Below, piece after piece: positions 56,187 to 64,000 of a stretch of DNA of 64,000 nt (position 1 is its first letter; each line of letters opens with the position of its first letter). Source of the stretch: Thermoplasmatota archaeon (GTDB lineage Archaea > Thermoplasmatota > Thermoplasmata > Thermoplasmatales > Thermoplasmataceae); the NCBI GenBank assembly GCA_023381355.1, contig JAMCUL010000010.1, positions 1 through 64,000 of the forward strand, read 5' to 3'. A program made the position numbers and the translations under genes. The notes below the pieces were generated by a model. It ran no database searches and was not told where the DNA came from. It worked only from the letters and a program-made list of their open reading frames with translations.

Positions 56187-57887
56187 ATGAAACAAACATC
56201 GCAGTCAGTGGGGAAATTCAATTTCTCTAAAATACTAAAATTCTTTTTCCTGCTGGTTATCCTATTGACCATCGTCATTCCAATGGCAGGCTTGGGCAGC
56301 ATGACGCCGCTAATATCGGTTCCTGGAAAAATAGATATTCCTTCAGGATCATATCAGGTGTATGGTTCTGGGGATATTCATAAAATAAAGCATGTCGTTG
56401 TCATAATTGAAGAGAATCAGGCCTTTGACACCATATTTGGGACATATCCCTACGGGTACACACCCATTGTGAATAATATAACAGATTCTGTCATGAAGCC
56501 AGAGGGACTGTACAAAAATGTGAGCCAGCTTGAGAATTCAGGTGGAGTGCTTCATAATATATCAGTGCCCAAGGTTCCGTGGCTTCCTGTTCTTGGAGAT
56601 GCAAGTCCCTATTATGCAAACGGAAATTCAACGATAGATCCTTACGAGGGCTGGAGTTCATATCACGGGGATTACTGGTTTGATACTGAAGATGGGTTCT
56701 ATTATTATTCAGGGCCACAGTCATTGGCCTATTTTTCTTACGAGCAGGTTGGAATATTATGGGACTATGCTGAAGAGTACTCCATCTCTGATAATTACTT
56801 TGCTCCTGTGATGGGATTCACTGAACCAAACAGGATAGCCTACCTCCTTGGTGAACCTGCAAACATATACAGTGATTCAGCAGATAACGTTGCACCTTTC
56901 AACCAGACAATCATGGCACAGCTTCAGGATAACAATATAAGCTGGGGCTATTATGCCTATGATCTTGAACATGGACAGGTTCCATGGCCTGTTGACGAGT
57001 TTTCTGGTTCATACAGCCACCTCAGCCACTTCGGGAATCTGACGGAATTCAGGAATGAATTGAACGGGACAGGAATGCCGGATGTCTCATGGGTCATGTT
57101 TCTTGGAGGGAGCAATGACAGATATGACATGCACCCACCCTATAATATAATGCAGGGGAGCGAAAAACTGGCATCTGTAATAGACAGTATAGAGTCAAGC
57201 AAATACTGGAATTCCACAGCTGTATTCATAACCTTTGACGAAGGTGGAGGATACTATGACCAGATCACGCCTCCATCAATCGACCACTTCGGTCTCGGTC
57301 AGCGGATACCACTCATTGTTATCTCACCATACGCAAGGGAAGCATTCATCGGAAACCAGACAGTATCCGGCTACAGCCTGCTAGGGTTCATTGATCAGGA
57401 TTTCAACCTTCCATATCTCACGGCAACGGTCAGGGAAAGCAACAGCGCAGGCATACTTCAGATGTTCAACCTCACCGGGAATCCAAGGGCACCAATCCTG
57501 ATCGATCCGGGAAACTGGACATATCCAATGAAACTCCAGTATCCTGTAGATCACGGATATTTCGCGGTTGTTCATGACCATACAGGATATGCATCGGTCT
57601 ACCCTGCTCCTGAGATGAACTACCTTCTCCCTCTTGAGATTATTGCATTTGCCCTGGTTGCAATATCATTCAGATTCAGGAAACTTGTATATCTCCCACT
57701 CCCCATATTCATTTCAACACTTGGCATTTCAGCCTACATCAATAACTATCACAACATATATTCGTTCATAGCCGAATATTATCTCTTTTCTTCATTGATC
57801 GGCCTCCTGGTTGCCATTGTTATTGCCTTCAGGCACCTGCGGAAGAATGGCTACCTTAACAGGGGGACGGCCAGGGGTGGCACCTGA
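56187..57887 (+). CDS. phosphoesterase (phospholipase C / acid phosphatase family)
   Basis: 566 residues. An N-terminal membrane segment or signal (about 18-37) is followed by the PF04185 domain, which opens with HVVVIIEENQAFDTIFGTYP (about 70-89). Metal and active-site pieces EENQAFD, FAPVMGFTEPNR and FDEGGGYYD are present. Three C-terminal hydrophobic stretches (after about residue 478) anchor it. Would hydrolyse phosphate esters or phospholipids outside the cell. The upstream GTG frame at 56172 is only the Shine-Dalgarno region. The next gene follows with no gap. Confidence 0.85.
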   Translation: MKQTSQSVGKFNFSKILKFFFLLVILLTIVIPMAGLGSMTPLISVPGKIDIPSGSYQVYGSGDIHKIKHVVVIIEENQAFDTIFGTYPYGYTPIVNNITDSVMKPEGLYKNVSQLENSGGVLHNISVPKVPWLPVLGDASPYYANGNSTIDPYEGWSSYHGDYWFDTEDGFYYYSGPQSLAYFSYEQVGILWDYAEEYSISDNYFAPVMGFTEPNRIAYLLGEPANIYSDSADNVAPFNQTIMAQLQDNNISWGYYAYDLEHGQVPWPVDEFSGSYSHLSHFGNLTEFRNELNGTGMPDVSWVMFLGGSNDRYDMHPPYNIMQGSEKLASVIDSIESSKYWNSTAVFITFDEGGGYYDQITPPSIDHFGLGQRIPLIVISPYAREAFIGNQTVSGYSLLGFIDQDFNLPYLTATVRESNSAGILQMFNLTGNPRAPILIDPGNWTYPMKLQYPVDHGYFAVVHDHTGYASVYPAPEMNYLLPLEIIAFALVAISFRFRKLVYLPLPIFISTLGISAYINNYHNIYSFIAEYYLFSSLIGLLVAIVIAFRHLRKNGYLNRGTARGGT

Positions 57888-58421
57888 ATGTTCAGCATCA
57901 CTGCTTTTCTGATATCATTTGTTCCCTGCACATTTGAGGGCGTGGAGATGTCCGTATTCTCGATGGCAGCCTCATCCACAAACAGGAGAAGCGGTGATGC
58001 TGGAACAGTAATTGGAGTTTTCATAGTTGTTGCACTCATATATGTAACATACCTCTACCTCCCATTTCTAATAAACGACCAGGTTGAAAAGATCATGAAG
58101 ACATCTATCGGCCTGATTTTCATAGGAATAGGTACCTCAGTACTCCTGTTCTTTGATAGCAGGTCTTCAACAGGTTCATTCTTCACCGCTGCCTTTGGAA
58201 TTGCGGCTGAAGGAATAGAAGTGGATCTGTTCCAGATATCATCATATCTTATAACCGGCCATCTGGTTTCGGCAGTAGTTGGCGGAATCCTTGGTTTTGG
58301 AATCATACTGATAGCTTTCAGGGTTCTTTCAATCAGGTTGAAGGACTCCATAATGAAAGGCACAGCGGTAGTGATCCTTTACACTGTGGGGTTTGTCATC
58401 CTGACGAGCGGTTTCTTCTAG
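57888..58421 (+). CDS. membrane protein with two EGxE motifs (FTR1/LysE-like half-carrier)
   Basis: 177 residues with about six membrane segments in two halves. Each half has an acidic motif at the start: FEGVEMSVFSMAASS (about 16-30) and AEGIEVDLFQISS (about 104-116), recalling the (R)EGxE motifs of FTR1 iron permeases and of related duplicated transporters. The Arg before EG is missing, so family placement is uncertain. It begins directly after the phosphoesterase stop and is probably co-translated; a metal or phosphate-linked ion carrier is an inference. Confidence 0.5.
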   Translation: MFSITAFLISFVPCTFEGVEMSVFSMAASSTNRRSGDAGTVIGVFIVVALIYVTYLYLPFLINDQVEKIMKTSIGLIFIGIGTSVLLFFDSRSSTGSFFTAAFGIAAEGIEVDLFQISSYLITGHLVSAVVGGILGFGIILIAFRVLSIRLKDSIMKGTAVVILYTVGFVILTSGFF

Positions 58422-58608
58422 ATCGTGATAATTCCTGACATGAAATCCTGGAAGTTACGTTCCGACAATGGTTCATGGATCACATGCCCTGATTACCTTT
58501 ACCATCTGTCACCTATATACAATGCGTCCCTGCATCGATCATGGAAAATCACTTCCTGATTGCATAGCGACTCGAAAATCTTTTAGGCTCTCAGATCATG
58601 ATAGAATC

Positions 58609-59235
58609 ATGCCTGACATCACTCCTGCAGAATTCTATTCGTCACACGGAACAAAATGGCTTTCAGAAAGAAAGACAGAGGAAATGACAGGTATGGAACT
58701 GGCATATATCAGGTCACTTCTCGACAGGAGATGGAAAATTCTGGACCTTGCCTGCGGGTACGGGAGATTTACAATCCCGCTTGCAGGTGATGGTTACTGT
58801 ATTGAGGGAATAGACATAACTCCGGTTTTTATCAAGGAGGCGGAGGACCGGGCAAAAAGAAGCCATCTTGATATCAGGCTCCAGGTTGGAGATATGAGGC
58901 ATCTCCCATATGCAGACGGGACATTTGACTGCGTGATATGCATGTGGAATGCGTTCAGTGAGTTAACTTCATTACAGGATCAGGCAGGAACCGCTGGCGA
59001 AATATACAGGGTTCTCAAATCTGGAGGAATGGGGCTGATAGAGGTAAGGAATCATCGTTCCAGCGGCCTGGTGCAGGATAATATGATAGATGGGGATGTT
59101 GCAATGCCAAGCTATAACCATACCAGGGGAAGCATGAAGAATGTTATGGTTTCAGCAGGAATTCGAGATTATGACATCTCCATAGACAATTTTGGAGGCA
59201 GAAATAGGCTGATGGTTAAAATATGGAAAAAATGA
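58609..59235 (+). CDS. SAM-dependent methyltransferase, class I
   Basis: 208 residues. Motif I is LDLACGYGRFTIPLA (about 45-59), the acidic end of strand 2 is EGIDITP, and the motif IV region is FDCVICMWNAFSEL. Substrate unknown. The frame is open to 58468, but a TATA-like CTTTTAGG lies about 26 bases before ATG 58609 and the upstream residues do not look like protein of this family, so this start is chosen. Confidence 0.85.
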   Translation: MPDITPAEFYSSHGTKWLSERKTEEMTGMELAYIRSLLDRRWKILDLACGYGRFTIPLAGDGYCIEGIDITPVFIKEAEDRAKRSHLDIRLQVGDMRHLPYADGTFDCVICMWNAFSELTSLQDQAGTAGEIYRVLKSGGMGLIEVRNHRSSGLVQDNMIDGDVAMPSYNHTRGSMKNVMVSAGIRDYDISIDNFGGRNRLMVKIWKK

Positions 59236-59385
59236 CTGAGATACATGCCGGGATAACTCACGGAAATCTCATTGAGGAATACCGGGAGGCCAGTGTCATT
59301 ACCGTTCTGGATTCAAAAATGGATAATAAGCAGGAGATCTGGCAATTATCCACCTCACCCGGGATTCTTATTTTCCCTGATATTC

Positions 59386-59925
59386 TCACATAATGACCAC
59401 TATATATGCCATCAGACTGATTATGGCAATCTGCAGAACAAGCTGTATGGAGGCAGCGGTTGAAATAATTCCAAGCCTCCTTGAAATCTCAGACTTATTT
59501 GTCTCATCATTGTGCCTGTAAATGAATATGGAGCTGGTGAGTATAATTGAATAGCTTAAGAGTATCAGTATTGCAGATATCACGAGAATTGAAATAAATA
59601 ATGGGTCAAGAGTGAATATTCCCTCCCTGACCGCGAGGGCGTACCCTGCTACAGGGACGATTACAGATACTCCCGGTATGAAGAACATTGTCATTGGTAG
59701 CAGTCTGACTGCAATGCGGTACCTTAAAGTTTCATCCATTCCTGAGATAACAATATAGAATATGAATCCGAGAAATAAATCAGTCCCTGTCCAGATTGCA
59801 GCGAGGAGTACATGAACATAGTCCAGAGCAAGTACTCCCGGAATGATAAGAGATGCGGCAAATGCGATCGCTGGCAGCACGATGGAAACTGTCCCCGCTT
59901 CCAGTATACTCCTGTTTTCACTCAT
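59386..59925 (-). CDS. CopD/DUF2269-like membrane protein B
   Basis: 179 residues with about five membrane segments. The motif DYVHVLLAAIWTGTDL has a His in the helix, as in its upstream neighbour (EYFHVIAGSMWTGMDL). It is a paralogue of that neighbour and overlaps it by four bases, so the two probably form a heterodimer. Haem or metal binding by the His is inferred from related families. Confidence 0.65.
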   Translation of the reverse strand: MSENRSILEAGTVSIVLPAIAFAASLIIPGVLALDYVHVLLAAIWTGTDLFLGFIFYIVISGMDETLRYRIAVRLLPMTMFFIPGVSVIVPVAGYALAVREGIFTLDPLFISILVISAILILLSYSIILTSSIFIYRHNDETNKSEISRRLGIISTAASIQLVLQIAIISLMAYIVVIM

Positions 59926-60521
59926 ATGGGCACCCCCGTTGCAAAATGGGCCATAAGCACTATTATTGCCACCTGGAATATGACCTGTAATAATGAAAGT
60001 CTAAGATTGAACATGGTTAGCCTTACTATTTTTTCTCTGTTCTTCGATCCATGGATAATCTCAATGTATACCCGCAGTTCATTGGGAAGGAAAATTCCTA
60101 TGCCCTGAATAAACAGTATCGCTGCTATCACAAGCGCCGCCACCATGTATGGGGAAGAAAAAGATATGGAAAGATCCATGGCAAGGTAGATTCCGGCAGT
60201 AATTGTCACTGCAGAAATGGATGGCATGAAGAAGAGCATGGTCGGTGTCAGTCTCATGGAAACCTTTGTTCTCTCTGAATTATTCAGACCTTTCATCACA
60301 AAGGCAAAAAACAGGCCGAGTACAAGGTCCATTCCTGTCCACATAGATCCAGCAATCACGTGAAAATACTCAAGTAAATAGAGATTATTGGCAAGAAGAA
60401 TTACTGCAAGCAGGACAGGTGGGACGATCAGCATGGGCAACCCTCTCCTCAGGGATCCTGCCAGGCTGAATCTTCTGTCCACTGAAAACGGAACTGGTTC
60501 AGTTCTTAAGGAGTTCTCCAT
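59922..60521 (-). CDS. CopD/DUF2269-like membrane protein A
   Basis: 199 residues with about five membrane segments and the same order of motifs as the gene it overlaps: the HV-WTG helix near residue 56, then a proline-containing helix (TPTMLFFMPSISAV), then a charged loop near the end. The first 30 residues are polar, giving a cytoplasmic N-terminus. It is the first gene of the pair. Confidence 0.65.
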   Translation of the reverse strand: MENSLRTEPVPFSVDRRFSLAGSLRRGLPMLIVPPVLLAVILLANNLYLLEYFHVIAGSMWTGMDLVLGLFFAFVMKGLNNSERTKVSMRLTPTMLFFMPSISAVTITAGIYLAMDLSISFSSPYMVAALVIAAILFIQGIGIFLPNELRVYIEIIHGSKNREKIVRLTMFNLRLSLLQVIFQVAIIVLMAHFATGVPI

Positions 60522-60745
60522 CTGCTTTCATATATAATACAATCTCCCCCATATTGTATTTTGGTAAACTTTAACTTGTAAATCAACGATTAATTATGTA
60601 TGTTGGTGAATCATCTAAGGATGTTACAAACATAATGGATAGTATCCAGAATTTTGTGTAAGAACAGATGAAACAACTCCCTCTAAGGAGGATAAATTTC
60701 ATGAAACATAAAACAGGAGGTTAAGAATATACAGGATCTGGGCGG

Positions 60746-61360
60746 TCAAAGAAGTTTCTTGCCAAATTCTGTCAATTGATACACATAGGGAACATTTACC
60801 GTGCCCATTCCCTTCCTTATGACGATATTGAGCAGTTCAAGATGTTTAAGCCTTCTTGACATTGAGGATACGGAGATCTTAAAGTGACCTGCCAGCTCGA
60901 GGTTGGTTTGATTCTTCTTCGAGATCAGGGCAATGATCTCAAAATAACGGTTACTGTAAATCTTTATTTTTTTCAACCTGTTTACATCCGTTCTTATTAT
61001 CTCATTTCTTTCCTTATCGAACAGGATAAGTGGTGCATCCTTGAAGTAAGCATGAAGAGCAAGGGCTGAGAGGGCCATCCCGTGCCCGCTTGCTATATTT
61101 ATCCATGATGGAAAGCCATTAGTTTCACATATTTTCTCAAGCATCAGATAAACTTCATAAAAATTATTGAAATCATAAATTGGCACAACTTCTATCCTGA
61201 TCCCAAGTTCCCTGGAAAAAACAATTAATTCTTCTTCAATTCGCCTGTTTTCTCTGGTAAGAATGAATACTGTTTCCACTCTGGTATCCTTTTCAGATAT
61301 GATCTTTAGCAGGGAAAGGCTGTCAGAGTCAAAAAGAGAAATCGCATACCTTTCAACCAT
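60746..61360 (-). CDS. CARF-like ligand-sensing winged-helix regulator
   Basis: 204 residues. N-terminal Rossmann-like domain with VFILTRENRR and INIASGHGMALSALALHA (about 103-120), the nucleotide-type loop seen in CARF/Csa3 and HFX_2341-like regulators. C-terminal winged helix (LAGHFKISVSSMSRRLKHLELLNIV, about 156-180). The frame opens at 61462, but MVERYAI at 61360 gives the normal CARF start. There is no CRISPR array or cas gene in the window. It is divergent from the YeeE gene, with 117 bases between, so it probably controls the sulfur module. Confidence 0.75.
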   Translation of the reverse strand: MVERYAISLFDSDSLSLLKIISEKDTRVETVFILTRENRRIEEELIVFSRELGIRIEVVPIYDFNNFYEVYLMLEKICETNGFPSWINIASGHGMALSALALHAYFKDAPLILFDKERNEIIRTDVNRLKKIKIYSNRYFEIIALISKKNQTNLELAGHFKISVSSMSRRLKHLELLNIVIRKGMGTVNVPYVYQLTEFGKKLL

Positions 61361-61477
61361 CACTATACAACATCCGGTAATTCTTAAATTTTTTGATTTC
61401 GTATGCACAAAAAATGCCAATAACATGCATAACATAGTTATATTGATAGCCCCGCTAATCATTGATATCCTGATCTT

Positions 61478-62698
61478 ATGACAATATCATACACGGCACC
61501 CTTGTGGATAGGAATATTCATTGGAGCGGCAATCGGTGGCTTTGCAGAGCTGTGGGGCATTTCCAATTCAGATATACTTCTCAAACTTTCTAAATGGGAA
61601 GACAGGCTGTTCATAAACTGTATAGCCATAGCAATAGGGGTTGGCGCTGTTGCATTATATGGACTGGCAGCACTTGGAGTAAGTTTTCATTTCGGAATAA
61701 AACCCATCTATGTTATCGGAGTTGCACTCGGAGCAGTTATATTCGGTGCAGGGATAGCTTTATCGGGTTATGTCCCTGGAACTGAGTGGATGGCACTGGG
61801 CGAAGGGAGGCGGGAAGCAATATATGCCGTGGCAGGCGGTCTCCTGGGAGCTGCTGCATGGACGATTCTGTACCAGACGCCCGCAGGACAGTGGCTGGTG
61901 AACACCGACAATTATGGGCAGCTCTATCTCGGCGGAAAAGTGGGTACGAACTTATTTGACGGTTTCCTGATCTCAATAGCATGGCTTGCCCTTATGTTGG
62001 GAATTGCCTATTATCTTCCAAGATATAAGGGGGGCAAGAGCTGCGTTTATATCGGAACACATTCGAATTATAAAATGCCTGCACCAGAGCTTGCGATGCA
62101 CAGGGATGCGACTGAAACATTGATCGAGGGAAGCTCCATGCCAATAGGTCCGGGAGACAAGCTTGCACGAAATGCCAATGAGCACTGGGCACCAAACAAC
62201 AATCTGAAGTGGATGCTCACATTTGTGGGTGCATTTATTGGCCTGATAGTGGTGCTTGAAATGTTTCTTCATCAGATATTCGGTGAATCCACAACCTACA
62301 GCTGGGTGGTTGGATATCTCTGGCTGCCCTCCTATAATTACAGCAAACTTGTGTTTGCCACAGTGGGATGGGAACCATTTTCTGATATTGGAACTCTTCT
62401 TGGGGCTTTCCTTGTATCGGTATTTGTTTCAAGAAGATTCCAGGCTTTCAATTACTGGGTACCCAGAACATGGAAAAGAAGATTCGGATCAAGCGAGCTG
62501 AAAAGAGCTGTAGGTGTTTTTTCAGGGTCTTTCCTTGTCCTGTTTGGGGCAAGGATGGCAGACGGTTGCGCTTCGGGGCACATCCTTAGCGGAGATCTTC
62601 AGATGGCTGCAAGCAGTATAGAATTTTTTGTAGTAGTTGCGATCAGCCTTCTGGTAGTTGGAAGGATACTATATGGAAAATCCAGGGGGGTAAATTAA
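61478..62698 (+). CDS. YeeE/YedE-family sulfur (thiosulfate-type) transporter
   Basis: 406 residues in two homologous halves. The second half keeps the canonical MADGCASGHILSG with its Cys. In the first half the equivalent motif reads LSGYVPGTEW: the Cys usual in GYCPGT is replaced by Val99. Members pass thiosulfate or sulfane sulfur along Cys residues, so transport may use only one Cys here or the substrate may differ. A TATA-like GTTATATT at about 61436-61443 gives a leader of about 10 bases. The next gene starts directly after the stop. Confidence 0.85.
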   Translation: MTISYTAPLWIGIFIGAAIGGFAELWGISNSDILLKLSKWEDRLFINCIAIAIGVGAVALYGLAALGVSFHFGIKPIYVIGVALGAVIFGAGIALSGYVPGTEWMALGEGRREAIYAVAGGLLGAAAWTILYQTPAGQWLVNTDNYGQLYLGGKVGTNLFDGFLISIAWLALMLGIAYYLPRYKGGKSCVYIGTHSNYKMPAPELAMHRDATETLIEGSSMPIGPGDKLARNANEHWAPNNNLKWMLTFVGAFIGLIVVLEMFLHQIFGESTTYSWVVGYLWLPSYNYSKLVFATVGWEPFSDIGTLLGAFLVSVFVSRRFQAFNYWVPRTWKRRFGSSELKRAVGVFSGSFLVLFGARMADGCASGHILSGDLQMAASSIEFFVVVAISLLVVGRILYGKSRGVN

Positions 62699-62959
62699 AT
62701 GGATAACAACAGCAAAGAAAAAAATAACAATGGCAAGGAGCAGAGGAAAGGCGAGAAAGGAGTGAAGGCGTTCATAATTGCAATGACAGCATTGCTGGTA
62801 ATTGTAGCCGCACTCACTGTTGGTTCTTACAACGGCTATGATCCAAATCCCGCTTCAGTTTCCGCAACAGCATTTATACTCATAGTGATGCTCCTTTTGA
62901 CCGCAGTTTGGTACAGGACAATCTATCCGGGGTATTCAAATGACGGAACGGAGGAATAA
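62699..62959 (+). CDS. small two-helix membrane protein
   Basis: 86 residues: an Asn/Lys-rich polar N-terminus (1-24), then two membrane segments (about 25-45 and 53-72). No family recognised. The ATG abuts the TAA of the YeeE-type gene, so it may be an accessory subunit of that transporter. Confidence 0.65.
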   Translation: MDNNSKEKNNNGKEQRKGEKGVKAFIIAMTALLVIVAALTVGSYNGYDPNPASVSATAFILIVMLLLTAVWYRTIYPGYSNDGTEE

Positions 62960-63014
62960 GAAAGTTTTTAAGTATAATTTAAAATTTGGTAATGTAGTAG
63001 CGAGATGATCATGA

Positions 63015-63362
63015 ATGGCAAAAATACTTGTAATGCTGATAACAGGAAAGGAGAATATCAATACAGAAATGGTGGCATTCAGTTTCGCATTCAATGCAGT
63101 TAAGAATGCAAAGGCAAATGTTGAATTCCTCTTTCTCGGAAGGGGAGTCCAGGCGGCAAACAAGAACCAGAAAAGTTCTCCGCAGTTCCTGGAACAGATC
63201 AATATGCTTAGATCTGAGGGTATACCATTGAAAATATGCAAGATCAGCATGGCAGGGGAAGGGATAACGGAGAATGATCTGTTTCCCGGTATGGACATGG
63301 TGTTGGGCGGCGTGGAAACGAATGACAGGATAGAAGACGGATATACGGTAATAACTTTCTAG
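63015..63362 (+). CDS. DsrE-like family protein
   Basis: 115 residues with the DsrE-type fold pattern: KILVMLITGKEN at the start, FSFAFNAVKNAKANVEFLFLG, and a Cys near residue 77 in KICKIS. Others in the family carry sulfane sulfur between proteins. It lies between a sulfur importer and a TauE/SafE exporter, which fits a role as cytoplasmic sulfur carrier. A TATA-like AAGTATAATTTAAAA (62969-62983) gives it its own promoter. Confidence 0.8.
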   Translation: MAKILVMLITGKENINTEMVAFSFAFNAVKNAKANVEFLFLGRGVQAANKNQKSSPQFLEQINMLRSEGIPLKICKISMAGEGITENDLFPGMDMVLGGVETNDRIEDGYTVITF

Positions 63363-63371
63363 GTCATCAGA

Positions 63372-64000
63372 ATGTATCCCATCACAGACCTGCAAATTAT
63401 TCTCTCCATAATATCCGGAATCCTAGTAGGATTTTCCCTTGGCCTGATCGGTGGAGGGGGATCCATCCTGGCTATACCATTGCTGATCTATTTTGTTGGT
63501 TATGATCATCCGCATATAGTGATAGGCACAACGGCGCTTGCAGTCGGAATCAACGCATACCTGAACCTTATTCCTCACACTCTAAAGAAGCATGTTGACT
63601 ATAAGATAGGACTGGAATTCACAATTCCAGGCATAGCAGGGGTGCTGGCAGGTTCTGAATTGGGGCTCCTGACCCCTGGAAATGATCTGCTATTCTTCTT
63701 CAGTTTTCTCATGATAGGTATAGCCATATATATGTTGAGGAGAAAATGTATTGATCTTTCTGAAATTCAGAGAAAGGCAACAAGTTCATCAAGAGCACTT
63801 GCAATACTGATATTTACTGGCCTGGTTGTGGGATTTGCTTCTGGCTACTTTGGCATTGGTGGAGGATTCCTCATCGTTCCAGGATTGCTCTTCGGAGGTG
63901 GCCTGAACATCATCCAGGCTGTTGGCACTTCACTTTTGGCAGTAGGTACTTTTGGAGTAATAACTGCAGCCAGATATGCTTTAAACATGGATGTGAATAT
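63372..64000 (+). CDS. TauE/SafE-family exporter (cut by window end)
   Basis: The first 209 residues are visible; the gene runs off the window. Starts with MYPITDLQ and has the repeated Gly-rich motifs GLIGGGGSILAIPLL (near 24-38) and GYFGIGGGFLIVPGL (near 158-172) of TauE/SafE. Such proteins export sulfite, sulfonates or related anions. It begins 9 bases after the DsrE-like gene, so it completes the sulfur module. Confidence 0.88.
   Translation, partial: MYPITDLQIILSIISGILVGFSLGLIGGGGSILAIPLLIYFVGYDHPHIVIGTTALAVGINAYLNLIPHTLKKHVDYKIGLEFTIPGIAGVLAGSELGLLTPGNDLLFFFSFLMIGIAIYMLRRKCIDLSEIQRKATSSSRALAILIFTGLVVGFASGYFGIGGGFLIVPGLLFGGGLNIIQAVGTSLLAVGTFGVITAARYALNMDVN

Noticed and set aside
60746-61360. 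CRISPR-Cas system suggested by the CARF/Csa3-like regulator
   Set aside because: No repeat-spacer array and no cas gene was found in the window, so only a stand-alone CARF regulator is claimed.

Overview
The window looks like chromosome of a Thermoplasmatales-type archaeon (Thermoplasma, Ferroplasma, Cuniculiplasma or a relative; I cannot choose between them). Evidence: deoxyhypusine synthase, two 2-oxoacid:ferredoxin oxidoreductases, a ribosomal S12-S7 pair with a one-base overlap, TATA-like boxes about 26 bases before many start codons (leaderless transcripts), frequent GTG/TTG starts, many Asn/Ser/Thr-rich surface proteins with a C-terminal membrane anchor, and a complete lipoate-dependent 2-oxoacid dehydrogenase operon, a complex known from Thermoplasma.

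Layout. 1-7.5 kb: ends of unknown genes, an MFS transporter behind two matching palindromes, a thiolase, a membrane-anchored PQQ-type propeller, a glycosyltransferase and a DsrE-like protein. 7.5-14 kb: korAB, two transporters, rpsL-rpsG. 14-18.3 kb: a leftward overlapping operon PadR regulator / 14-TM MFS exporter / CARDB-like surface protein / CopD-like membrane protein. 18.6-21.7 kb: a double-winged-helix regulator and a two-gene ABC system. 21.8-24.7 kb: a sulfur locus, cysH-sat on one strand and a phosphosulfolactate synthase fused to a DNA-binding domain on the other, sharing a compact promoter region. 24.7-28.9 kb: deoxyhypusine synthase, a CruF-like carotenoid protein, a broken surface-protein gene and small genes. 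28.9-34.6 kb: sparse, with a 1215-residue surface protein carrying a perfect 243-bp tandem duplication, decayed remnants and tRNA-Ile. 34.8-41 kb: lipA-E1alpha-E1beta-E2-E3-lipB. 41.5-49.3 kb: thiD coupled to an inactive-looking aldehyde dehydrogenase relative, icd, purA, iorAB. 49.3-56 kb: DMT and MFS transporters, regulator, a bactofilin-like protein and a secreted lipase. 56-64 kb: a phosphoesterase with an EGxE membrane protein, a methyltransferase, a tandem CopD-like pair, and a sulfur module: CARF-wHTH regulator, YeeE/YedE transporter, small membrane protein, DsrE-like protein and TauE/SafE exporter (cut by the window end).

How it fits together. Central metabolism is well represented: three different 2-oxoacid-oxidising systems (KorAB, IorAB, lipoate-dependent dehydrogenase), isocitrate dehydrogenase and thiolase. 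Two loci concern sulfur. In the first, ATP sulfurylase and a [4Fe-4S]-type APS reductase would make sulfite, and the divergent ComA-like enzyme would condense sulfite with phosphoenolpyruvate; no sulfite reductase is present. In the second, thiosulfate/sulfur-type membrane carriers and a DsrE-like protein sit beside a ligand-sensing CARF regulator with no CRISPR array in the window. These two loci, the HTH-fused ComA and the paired operators are the best candidates for undescribed biology.
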